Assembly: GCF_010686755.1 (NCBI RefSeq)
Contig: NZ_JAAGXA010000005.1
Location: forward strand, 186,001 to 250,000
Origin: Nocardioides zeae
GTDB lineage: Bacteria > Actinomycetota > Actinomycetes > Propionibacteriales > Nocardioidaceae
Direction: 5' to 3'
Length of the DNA stretch: 64,000 nucleotides
The stretch's first letter is position 1, and each line of letters starts with the position of its first letter. The notes below the pieces were generated by a model that saw nothing but the letters and a program-made list of their open reading frames with translations, did no database searches and was not told the DNA's origin. Positions 1 to 6,796 of the stretch are shown in pieces. Position numbers and translations under genes: made by a program.

Positions 1-90
1 CCGACGTTCGCGCACGAGCTCGTTGGCCACCCGGTAGTACTCCGCCGTCGACTCCCAGCTCATCCCGCCGATCAGTCCGATCACCCGCAT
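1..90 (-). CDS. Aspartate/glutamate racemase family protein, N-terminal fragment
   Basis: Only the first 30 codons lie in the window; the gene continues past the left edge. The ATG at 90 opens a protein starting MRVIGLIGGMSWESTAEYYR, the signature start of the aspartate/glutamate racemase superfamily. Members are cofactor-independent two-cysteine amino-acid racemases; the catalytic cysteines would lie outside the window. It is probably co-oriented with, and downstream of, the DinB-like gene that ends at 104, leaving a 13-nt gap. Substrate cannot be judged from this fragment. Confidence 0.75.
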   Translation of the reverse strand, partial: MRVIGLIGGMSWESTAEYYRVANELVRERR

Positions 91-103
91 GGTGACCAGT
101 AGA

Positions 104-646
104 TCAGCCCATCGACTTCGCGCCGTCGATGGACTCCCGGATGATGTCGGCGTGGCCCGCGTGCTGGGCGGTCTCGGCGAGCACGTGCAGGAAGGTGCGC
201 CGCGCGGTCCACCTCTCCCCCGGCGCGAACCACGGAGCCTCCGGCAGCGGTTGCGTGGCGTCGAGGTCGACCGACGCCACCAGCGCCTCGGTCGCGGCAG
301 CAGCACCGGCGTAGTCCTCCAGCACTCCCGCCAGCGTCTCGTCGGCGCTCAGCACGAACTGCTCGTGGTAGGCCAGCACCTCCGCCGGCGGGTCGGTCCA
401 GTCGATGTGCTCCCAGTCGACCGCGGCCTGCTCCTCGGGACCGTGCTCGACGAAGCGGTTCCACTCCCCGACGGTCGCCGTCACGTGCTTGACGAGGCCG
501 CCGAGGTTGAGGGAGCTCACCGTGGGGGTCAGTCGTGCCTGGTCGTCGGAGATGCCGTCGAGGGCACGGAGGAAGAGGGCGCGGTGCTTGCGCAGGGCAC
601 CGAGCAGGTCGGCCCGCTCGCCGGAGGAGGTGGGTGTGGTGTCCAT
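104..646 (-). CDS. DinB-family (maleylpyruvate isomerase/mycothiol-dependent fold) protein
   Basis: This 180-residue four-helix protein has the DinB/DUF664 layout. A histidine in the HVTATVGEW helix and a pair in HVLAETAQHAGHADIIRE give the usual three-His metal site. Families of this fold include mycothiol- and bacillithiol-dependent transferases, so a thiol-linked detoxification role is possible but unproven. The frame stays open to 910, but ATG 646 is preferred because a TAGCCT -10 element sits 7 nt before it and the protein then matches the family length. The gene is probably transcribed with the racemase gene downstream. Confidence 0.8.
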   Translation of the reverse strand: MDTTPTSSGERADLLGALRKHRALFLRALDGISDDQARLTPTVSSLNLGGLVKHVTATVGEWNRFVEHGPEEQAAVDWEHIDWTDPPAEVLAYHEQFVLSADETLAGVLEDYAGAAAATEALVASVDLDATQPLPEAPWFAPGERWTARRTFLHVLAETAQHAGHADIIRESIDGAKSMG

Positions 647-653
647 GGACGGC

Positions 654-659
654 AGGCTA
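654..659 (-). promoter_or_regulatory. -10 element of the DinB-like gene (leaderless)
   Basis: TAGCCT lies 7 nt upstream of ATG 646, which puts the transcription start at or next to the start codon. No clear -35 is visible. Confidence 0.5.
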
Positions 660-857
660 GGCGCGAGGTCCGACACTCCTGGCGTGTCGCGGGAACCATC
701 CACGCCGGAGCGACGTTGAACGTCCCGAGCCGGCAACCGTCGGCACCAGATCGACACGAGGACAGGACTTGACCGGGCCGACAGACGAACCCTGTAGACC
801 CCACACCCGGCGCGCAGACGCACGCCGCGCTCCCGCTCGAGGGGAGGTGCGCGCCAG

Positions 858-2309
858 GTGACCATCTTGCTCTCGCTCCTGCTCGGAGTGGTCGTCGTGC
901 TGCTGATCACGGCAGCGACCGGCTACTTCGTGGCGCAGGAGTTCGCCTACATGGCGGTCGACCGCTCGACCTTGCGCGCCAAGGCCGAGGCCGGGGACGC
1001 GACCGCCGCCCGCACCCTCAAGGTGACGGGCCGCACCTCCTTCATGCTCTCCGGGGCACAGCTGGGCATCACCGTGACCGGCCTGCTCGTCGGCTACGTC
1101 GCCGAGCCCCTCATCGGATCCGCCTTCGGGGACCTGCTCGCCCTGGGCGGCGTGCCGACGGCCCTGGGTGTCACGATCGGCACCCTGCTCGCGCTCGCCT
1201 TCGCGACCGTCGTGCAGATGCTGTTCGGTGAGCTGTTCCCCAAGAACCTCGCGATCGCCCGCCCCGAGCCCGTCGCCCGTTGGCTGTCGCGCTCGACGCT
1301 GGGCTACCTCGCGATCACCGGGTGGCTGATCTGGTTCTTCGACCAGTCGTCGAACCTCCTGCTCCGCTCCCTCAAGATCGAGCCCGTCCACGACGTCGAG
1401 AGCTCGGCGACCGCCCGCGACCTCGAGCACATCGTCGCCGAGTCGCGCGCCTCGGGTGAGCTCACCGCGGAGATGTCCGTGCTGCTCGACCGCGTGCTCG
1501 ACTTCCCGCAGCACGACGTCGAGCACGCCATGGTGCCCCGCAGCCGCGTGGACTCCGTGGAGCACGACGCGACGCTCGGCGAGGTCCGCGAGCTCATGCG
1601 CACCGGTCACTCGCGCTACCCCGTGCTCGGCGAGGACGACGAGATCCTCGGCATCGTGCACCTGGTCGACCTCCTCGACCTCGGTGCGCTCGGCGGGGAG
1701 GAGCCGTGGTCGAAGCCGGTCACGACCGCCCTCCGGCCACCGATCGTGCTGCCCGAGCTCATGGCCATGCCCGACGCGCTGCGCACCATCGCGGAGGCGA
1801 AGGAGCAGATGGCCTGCGTCGTCGACGAGTACGGCGGTCTCGCCGGCATCGTCACCATCGAGGACCTCGTCGAGGAGATCGTCGGCGAGATCCGCGACGA
1901 GCACGACGAGCCGGCCGAGCCCGAGTTCAGCGTCGACGCCGTGCGCGGCGGCTGGGAGATGCGCGGAGACCTGCCCGTCGACGAGGTCGAGCGCGTGATC
2001 GAGCACGACCTCCCGACCGGCGACTTCGAGACGCTCGCCGGGCTCGTCATCGCCGAGCACGGCGCACTGCCCGAGCCGGGCACGTCCCTGCTCGTCCGCC
2101 TGCCCGACGACCCCGGCGACCTCGCCGGGAGCGACGAGCCCGTCGTCCGCCACTTGGCGGTCGAGGTGCTCGAGATCGAGCAGTACGTCCCGTCCTCCCT
2201 GCACGTGCAGGTGGTCGAGGCGACCCAGGACGACGAAGGCGCCGACGAGCGCACGGACGGCACCGACGCCGCCGACGCCGGTGGCTCGCGCACGGAGGTG
2301 GAGGCCTGA
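858..2309 (+). CDS. CNNM/CorC (HlyC/CorC) family membrane protein with CBS pair
   Basis: The 483-residue protein has an N-terminal DUF21/CNNM membrane domain (hydrophobic segments at roughly residues 1-25, 60-85, 92-125 and 150-165), then a CBS-domain pair near 200-330 and a CorC_HlyC domain near 360-445, followed by an acidic low-complexity tail. The family is linked to Mg2+/Co2+ homeostasis and is often misnamed hemolysin. GTG 858 is chosen because a GGGGAGGTG ribosome binding site precedes it. Its stop overlaps the next start (ATGA), so the two CBS membrane proteins are translationally coupled and may form a heteromer. Confidence 0.9.
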   Translation: MTILLSLLLGVVVVLLITAATGYFVAQEFAYMAVDRSTLRAKAEAGDATAARTLKVTGRTSFMLSGAQLGITVTGLLVGYVAEPLIGSAFGDLLALGGVPTALGVTIGTLLALAFATVVQMLFGELFPKNLAIARPEPVARWLSRSTLGYLAITGWLIWFFDQSSNLLLRSLKIEPVHDVESSATARDLEHIVAESRASGELTAEMSVLLDRVLDFPQHDVEHAMVPRSRVDSVEHDATLGEVRELMRTGHSRYPVLGEDDEILGIVHLVDLLDLGALGGEEPWSKPVTTALRPPIVLPELMAMPDALRTIAEAKEQMACVVDEYGGLAGIVTIEDLVEEIVGEIRDEHDEPAEPEFSVDAVRGGWEMRGDLPVDEVERVIEHDLPTGDFETLAGLVIAEHGALPEPGTSLLVRLPDDPGDLAGSDEPVVRHLAVEVLEIEQYVPSSLHVQVVEATQDDEGADERTDGTDAADAGGSRTEVEA

Positions 2310-3316
2310 TGGAGAACCCAGTCGTCGTCATCGTGGCGACGGTCGTGATCATCGCGCTCAGCGCGTTCTTCGTGGCCATCGAGTTCGCCCTCATCGGCGC
2401 CAAGAAGCACCGGCTCGAGGACGCCGCGGCCACCAGCCGGGCCGGTCGGGCCGCACTGCGCAGCGCGTCCGAGCTCTCCGTGCTCCTCGCGGGCTCGCAG
2501 CTCGGCATCACGCTCTGCGTCCTCGCGCTCGGCGCCATCACCAAGCCGGCCGTGCACCACTGGTTGACCCCGCTGTTCGAGTCGTGGGGCATCGCGCTCT
2601 GGCTCGCCGACGTCGCGGGCTTCGTGCTGGCGCTCGTCGTCGTGACCTTCATCCACCTCGTGGTGGGCGAGATGGCGCCGAAGTCGTGGGCGATCGCCCA
2701 CCCCGAGCGCTCGGCCACCCTCCTCGCCCTGCCCATGCGGGGCTTCATGTGGCTCACCCGCCCGGCCATCCACGCGCTGAACAACGGCGCCAACTGGTGC
2801 CTGCGGCGGGTCGGCGTGGACCCGGTGGACGAGCTGAACTCGGGCGCCGACCCGGACACGCTGCGCCAGCTGGTCCAGCACTCGGCGAACGTCGGTGCGC
2901 TGGACGCCAGCTACTCGGCCCAGCTGTCGGGCGCGCTCGACCTCGGCCACGTGCAGGTGCGTGAGCTGGTGCGGCCGCGGCGACCCGTCGCCGTACCGGA
3001 GCACGCCACGGTCGGCGACGTGCAGGACGCCAGCCGCACGACGGGCCACCTGCGGATCCTCGTGGGCTCGCCCGACGCCCCGACCGGGCTCGTGCACGTC
3101 CGCGACACGTTGACGGAGGACCGGGAGGCCCCGCTGGCTCCGATGGTCCGTCCGGTGCACACGCTCGCGCCGGACGTCACGGTGCTCGCCGCGCTGGCCG
3201 AGATGCGTCAGGCGAGCGCCCAGCTCGCCGTCGTGCAGGACACGGACGGCCTCCTCGGCGTCGTGTCGTTCGCCGACATGCTCCGCGGCCTCTTCCCGGA
3301 GCGCATCCCGGCGTGA
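2309..3316 (+). CDS. CNNM/CorC family membrane protein, short paralogue
   Basis: This 335-residue protein starts with a DUF21/CNNM membrane domain (first helix around residues 4-25, FFVAIEFALIGA motif) followed by two CBS motifs. It lacks the C-terminal CorC_HlyC domain that its upstream neighbour has. Long/short CNNM pairs of this kind are common in actinobacteria (Rv1842c/Rv1841c type). The start overlaps the preceding stop by 4 nt. A role in divalent-cation export or sensing is inferred from family. Confidence 0.88.
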   Translation: MENPVVVIVATVVIIALSAFFVAIEFALIGAKKHRLEDAAATSRAGRAALRSASELSVLLAGSQLGITLCVLALGAITKPAVHHWLTPLFESWGIALWLADVAGFVLALVVVTFIHLVVGEMAPKSWAIAHPERSATLLALPMRGFMWLTRPAIHALNNGANWCLRRVGVDPVDELNSGADPDTLRQLVQHSANVGALDASYSAQLSGALDLGHVQVRELVRPRRPVAVPEHATVGDVQDASRTTGHLRILVGSPDAPTGLVHVRDTLTEDREAPLAPMVRPVHTLAPDVTVLAALAEMRQASAQLAVVQDTDGLLGVVSFADMLRGLFPERIPA

Positions 3317-3326
3317 CGGGCCGGCT

Positions 3327-3356
3327 GCGGCGTACCTCCTCCCGGGGGTACGCCGC
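3327..3356. terminator. Bidirectional hairpin between convergent genes
   Basis: Arms GCGGCGTACC (3327-3336) and GGTACGCCGC (3347-3356) form a perfect 10-bp stem with a 10-nt loop in the 49-nt gap between two convergent genes. There is no U-tract, which is usual in this GC range. Confidence 0.7.
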
Positions 3357-3365
3357 GGTCCGCCC

Positions 3366-3857
3366 TCAGGCGTCCCGGACGCCCGAGCGGTCGGTGATCG
3401 CGGGCAGCGTCGACCAGGGGAAGTTGATCCACTTGTCGGTGTGCTTCCACACGAAGTCGCCCTTCACGACGGAGCGCGGCTTCTCGTAGATGACCGCCGT
3501 GCGGGCCTCCGCCACGTGGCCCCGCACGAAGGCGTCGACCATCTCGAGGGTGCGACCCGAGTCGGCCACGTCGTCGACGATGAGCACGCGCGTGTCGTCG
3601 AGCTCGGAGGCGTCGAGGTAGGGCGGCAGCATGGTGGGCACGTCGAGGGTCGTGCCCACGCCCGTGTAGAACTCCACGTTCATCGTGAAGAGGTTCTTGC
3701 AGTCCAGCGCGTAGGCGATGGAACCGGCCGGGATGAGCCCGCCGCGCGCGATGCCGAGGACGACGTCGGGCACGAAACCCGCGTCGGCCACCTGCTGCGC
3801 GAGCTCCCTCACCGCGACGCCGTAGGTCTCCCAGGTCAAGGTCTCGCGCTCGTCCAT
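3366..3857 (-). CDS. Phosphoribosyltransferase (xanthine/hypoxanthine type)
   Basis: The 163-residue protein carries the PRPP-binding loop VLIVDDVADSGRTL near residues 90-103 and a GIARGGLIPA loop near 35-45, so it is a type I phosphoribosyltransferase. The compact size and the PWSTLP ending resemble purine salvage enzymes of the Gpt/HGXPRT kind; the exact base is not determinable here. Two in-frame ATGs exist (3866 and 3857). The second is preferred because a TAGCAT -10 element sits 7 nt before it. It is divergent from the metQ-like operon. Confidence 0.85.
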   Translation of the reverse strand: MDERETLTWETYGVAVRELAQQVADAGFVPDVVLGIARGGLIPAGSIAYALDCKNLFTMNVEFYTGVGTTLDVPTMLPPYLDASELDDTRVLIVDDVADSGRTLEMVDAFVRGHVAEARTAVIYEKPRSVVKGDFVWKHTDKWINFPWSTLPAITDRSGVRDA

Positions 3858-3864
3858 CCGGCGC

Positions 3865-3870
3865 ATGCTA
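3865..3870 (-). promoter_or_regulatory. -10 element of the phosphoribosyltransferase gene
   Basis: TAGCAT ends 7 nt before ATG 3857 and overlaps the alternative upstream ATG (3866), which argues that the upstream ATG is not used. Confidence 0.5.
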
Positions 3871-3916
3871 CGGCCTCGACACGACCGCCACGTGACGGAA
3901 CCGACACGTAAGACGA

Positions 3917-3984
3917 TTGTGTCGGTGGTGTTACTGATCTTTAGCCTTCGTGGTCCACGTCGTGTGCGCCTCGATCGAGCGCAC
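3917..3984 (+). promoter_or_regulatory. metQ-like operon promoter region and 21-nt dyad
   Basis: A possible -35 TTGTGT (3917-3922) and -10 TAGCCT (3942-3947) are separated by 19 nt, slightly long. Downstream, 3964-3984 holds a dyad whose centre CTCGATCGAG is a perfect 10-bp palindrome flanked by GTGCG and CGCAC. It could be an operator or a leader hairpin; no SAM riboswitch signature is visible. Confidence 0.35.
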
Positions 3985-4022
3985 GCGCCGATCATCCTGC
4001 ACCACCGTGCGAAAGGTTCAGC

Positions 4023-4937
4023 ATGTCCGACCAGATCCTCGAGGCGCCGAAGTCGCGCACCCCGCTCTACACGGCGATCGCCGTCGTGCTGGTGCTCCTG
4101 CTCGCCGTCGCTGCGTACTTCTTCTTCATCCGCGACGACGCCGACGCCGACACGATCCGCATCGGCGTCGTCGACGACTCCGACCCCTACTGGGACACCT
4201 TCGTCGACGCCGCCGCCGATGAGGGGCTCGACATCGAGATCGTCAACTACGACGAGTACACGCTGCCGAACCCCGCGCTCGACGAGGGCGCCATCGACAT
4301 CAACCAGTTCCAGCACATCGTGTTCCTCGCCGAGTACGTCGCGTCCAGCGGCTCGGACATCGTCCCGATCGGTTCGACGGCGATCTACCCGCTCGGCCTC
4401 TACTCGACCCGGTACGACAGCGTCGAGGACATCCCGGACGGCGCCGAGATCGTCGTGCCGGACGACCCGAGCAACCGCGCCCGCGCCCTCCTCATCCTGC
4501 AGTCCGCCGGGCTCATCGAGCTCCAGGACGGCGGTTCGATCTTCTCCGATCTCTCCGACGTCGACGAGGACGCCTCTCGCGTCACCGTGACCGAGGCGGC
4601 GGCCGACCTCACGGCGAGCTCGCTCGGCGACATCGCCGCGGCGGTCATCAACAACGACTTCCTCGAGCCGTCCGGCCTCACCCCCGAGGACGCGATCGCC
4701 GAGGACGACCCGGCCGACCCGAACGCGATCCCCTACGTCAACATCTTCGCCGTGCGCGCCGAGGACAAGGACAACGCGGACTACCAGAAGCTCGTCGAGA
4801 TCTACCAGGACACGCAGTCGATCCTCGACGGCGTGCAGGAGGCGGCCGGCGGCACTGCCGAGTTCGTCAAGATCCCCCAGGCCGACCTCGAGCAGTCCCT
4901 GCGGGAGACGGTCGAGGAGACCGAGGCCAACAGCTGA
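4023..4937 (+). CDS. MetQ/NlpA-family ABC transporter substrate-binding protein
   Basis: The 304-residue protein has an NLPA lipoprotein-type binding domain (IRIGVVDDSDPYWDTF, then a DINQFQHIVFLAEYV block) that binds methionine or a related amino acid for the MetNI-type pump encoded downstream. Unlike classical MetQ it has no lipobox cysteine. Instead residues 15-37 form one hydrophobic segment after a short charged N-terminus, so it is probably held by an uncleaved signal anchor. A GAAAGG ribosome binding site precedes ATG 4023. The ligand is inferred from family and operon; related MetQ proteins take D-methionine or dipeptides. Confidence 0.85.
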   Translation: MSDQILEAPKSRTPLYTAIAVVLVLLLAVAAYFFFIRDDADADTIRIGVVDDSDPYWDTFVDAAADEGLDIEIVNYDEYTLPNPALDEGAIDINQFQHIVFLAEYVASSGSDIVPIGSTAIYPLGLYSTRYDSVEDIPDGAEIVVPDDPSNRARALLILQSAGLIELQDGGSIFSDLSDVDEDASRVTVTEAAADLTASSLGDIAAAVINNDFLEPSGLTPEDAIAEDDPADPNAIPYVNIFAVRAEDKDNADYQKLVEIYQDTQSILDGVQEAAGGTAEFVKIPQADLEQSLRETVEETEANS

Positions 4938-4957
4938 CGCACCTCGCGGGCTGAGAC

Positions 4958-4989
4958 GGGTGGGGCAGGACCGCGGTCCTGCCCCACCC
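4958..4989 (+). repeat. Perfect 32-bp palindrome between metQ-like and metN-like genes
   Basis: Positions 4958-4973 are exactly the reverse complement of 4974-4989 (centre ACCG/CGGT), a 16-bp stem with essentially no spare loop, placed 20 nt after the metQ-like stop and 33 nt before the metN-like start. It could be a partial terminator or a 3'-end stabiliser raising binding-protein mRNA over ATPase and permease mRNA. Confidence 0.8.
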
Positions 4990-5022
4990 TCGTCGTGGAG
5001 ATCGAGACAAGGAGGAGGATCG

Positions 5023-6051
5023 ATGGCACTCGTGGAGCTCCGTGGGGTCCGGAAGGTGTTCCCGCCCAGCAAGCGTGGCGGTGAGTCGGTGGTCGCCATC
5101 GACGGCGTCGACCTCGACATCGAGAAGGGCGAGATCTTCGGCATCGTCGGCTACTCCGGTGCCGGCAAGTCGACGCTCGTGCGACTCGTCAACGCGCTCG
5201 AGGTGGCGACCGAGGGCACGATCGTGGTCGGCGGCACGACGATCACCGGCCTGCCCGAGAAGGATCTGCGCCGGGCACGGCTCGACATCGGCATGATCTT
5301 CCAGCAGTTCAACCTGTTCTCGTCCCGCACCGTCTACCACAACGTGGCCTATCCGCTGCAGGTCGCCGGCGTCCCCAAGGCCGAGCGGCACGCGCGGATC
5401 GCCGAGCTGCTCTCGTTCGTCGGCCTCGTCGACAAGGCGGGGCACTACCCCGACCAGCTCTCGGGCGGCCAGAAGCAGCGCGTCGGCATCGCACGCGCCC
5501 TCGCGACCTCACCGAGCCTCCTGCTCGCCGACGAGTCGACGAGCGCGCTCGACCCGGAGACGACCCAGGAGGTGCTGGCGCTCCTCCGCCGGGTCAACGA
5601 GGAGCTGGGCATCACGATCGTGCTGATCACGCACGAGATGGAGGTGATCCGCACGATCGCCCACCGCGTCGCCGTGATGGAGGCCGGCCGGATCATCGAG
5701 CAGGGCCCCGTCTACGAGGTGTTCTCGGCACCCCAGCACCCGGCTACGCGCCGCTTCGTCTCCACGCTCGTGGACGGCACGCCCGACGAGCGCACCCTCG
5801 CGGCGCTCCGCGAGCGTCACGCCGGTCGCTTCGTGACGGTCGCGTTCCGCGAGACCGGCGGCGGTCAGTCGGCCGTCTTCTCCGAGTTCGTACGACGCGG
5901 GATCGCCTTCGAGCTCGTGTACGGCGGCATCGAGGAGATCCAGGGACGCACGTTCGGCAACCTGACCCTGTCGCTCGAGGGCGACCCAGCGGAGGTGGAC
6001 GCCGCGATCGCCGCGGTGGCCGCCCACGCCGACGTGCAGGAGGTGCAGTGA
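5023..6051 (+). CDS. Methionine-type ABC transporter ATP-binding protein (MetN-like)
   Basis: The 342-residue ATPase shows Walker A GYSGAGKST near residue 45, Q-loop FQQFNLF, signature LSGGQKQR, Walker B LLLADEST and the H-loop ITHEMEV. The last ~75 residues form a NIL domain, the allosteric regulatory domain of MetN proteins that senses cytoplasmic substrate. ATG 5023 follows a strong GGAGGAGG site at 5011-5018; the in-frame upstream extension is rejected because it runs through the 32-bp palindrome. Its stop overlaps the permease start by one base. Confidence 0.92.
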   Translation: MALVELRGVRKVFPPSKRGGESVVAIDGVDLDIEKGEIFGIVGYSGAGKSTLVRLVNALEVATEGTIVVGGTTITGLPEKDLRRARLDIGMIFQQFNLFSSRTVYHNVAYPLQVAGVPKAERHARIAELLSFVGLVDKAGHYPDQLSGGQKQRVGIARALATSPSLLLADESTSALDPETTQEVLALLRRVNEELGITIVLITHEMEVIRTIAHRVAVMEAGRIIEQGPVYEVFSAPQHPATRRFVSTLVDGTPDERTLAALRERHAGRFVTVAFRETGGGQSAVFSEFVRRGIAFELVYGGIEEIQGRTFGNLTLSLEGDPAEVDAAIAAVAAHADVQEVQ

Positions 6052-6716
6052 TGGGAGACACCCGGCTCTTCGAGCTCGGACCGGACCTCTGGGAGGCCTT
6101 CGGCCAGACCCTGGGAACGGTCGCGATCGCGCTGTTCTTCGGCGTGCTGCTCGGCACCCTGATCGGCCTGGCCCTCTACACGACGCGGGCGGGCGGGATC
6201 TACGCCAACCGTCCCGTGTTCGTCGTGCTCAACTTCCTCGTCAACTTCTTCCGACCCATCCCGTTCGTCATCTTCATCGGTGCGGCCCAGCCGCTGGCCC
6301 GGGTGGTCGTCGGCACGGGGTTCGGCATCGAGGCCGCGATCTTCGCGCTCGCCCTGGCGGCGGGCTTCTTCATCAGCCGCGTGGTCGAGCAGAACCTCTT
6401 CTCCGTCGACCCCGGCGTCGTCGAGGCGGCACGGGCGATGGGGGCGAGCCGTGCGCGGGTCGTGTTCACCGTGCTCCTCCCGGAGGGACTCGGACCGCTC
6501 ATCCTCGGCTACACCTTCGCCTTCGTGGCCATCGTGGACGCCTCCGCGATCGCCGGCGTGGTGGGCGGCGGCGGCCTGGGCAGCTTCGCCCTGCGCTACG
6601 GGTTCCGCCAGTTCGACCCCGTGGTGACCTGGGCGACCGTGCTCATCATCGTGGTGATCGTGCAGCTCGGCCAGCTCCTCGGCAACGTGCTCGCGCGCAA
6701 GGTGCTGCGACGCTGA
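6051..6716 (+). CDS. Methionine-type ABC transporter permease (MetI-like)
   Basis: This 221-residue integral membrane protein has about five hydrophobic segments and the permease EAA-type loop (VEAARAMGASRARVVFTVLLPE) that docks on the ATPase. It matches MetI in length. ATG 6051 overlaps the upstream TGA (TGATG) with a CAGGAGGTG site before it; a GTG 3 nt earlier is also possible. It completes the binding protein-ATPase-permease operon. Confidence 0.92.
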   Translation: MGDTRLFELGPDLWEAFGQTLGTVAIALFFGVLLGTLIGLALYTTRAGGIYANRPVFVVLNFLVNFFRPIPFVIFIGAAQPLARVVVGTGFGIEAAIFALALAAGFFISRVVEQNLFSVDPGVVEAARAMGASRARVVFTVLLPEGLGPLILGYTFAFVAIVDASAIAGVVGGGGLGSFALRYGFRQFDPVVTWATVLIIVVIVQLGQLLGNVLARKVLRR

Positions 6717-6761
6717 CGGGAGGGTCGTCGGGGGCCGGGGACACGCCGTACCCGGTGGGAA

Positions 6762-6789
6762 TTGCCTTATCTCATATCTGAGATACCTT
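6762..6789 (+). promoter_or_regulatory. Leaderless promoter with perfect dyad operator for the XRE-MurA gene
   Basis: A -35-like TTGCCT (6762-6767) and -10 TACCTT (6784-6789) are 16 nt apart and the -10 ends 7 nt before ATG 6797. The spacer is almost entirely an inverted repeat: TATCTCA (6768-6774), TATC, TGAGATA (6779-6785). A protein bound there would block polymerase. The stretch is strikingly AT-rich for this genome. Confidence 0.6.
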
Positions 6790-6796
6790 GGTGGGC

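Noticed and set aside
657..2204. A 515-codon minus-strand frame opposite the first CBS protein
   Set aside because: Low-complexity composition opposite a well-supported gene; typical of GC-rich antisense frames.
3858..3866. ATG 3866 as start of the phosphoribosyltransferase
   Set aside because: It overlaps the likely -10 element, which is correctly spaced for ATG 3857.
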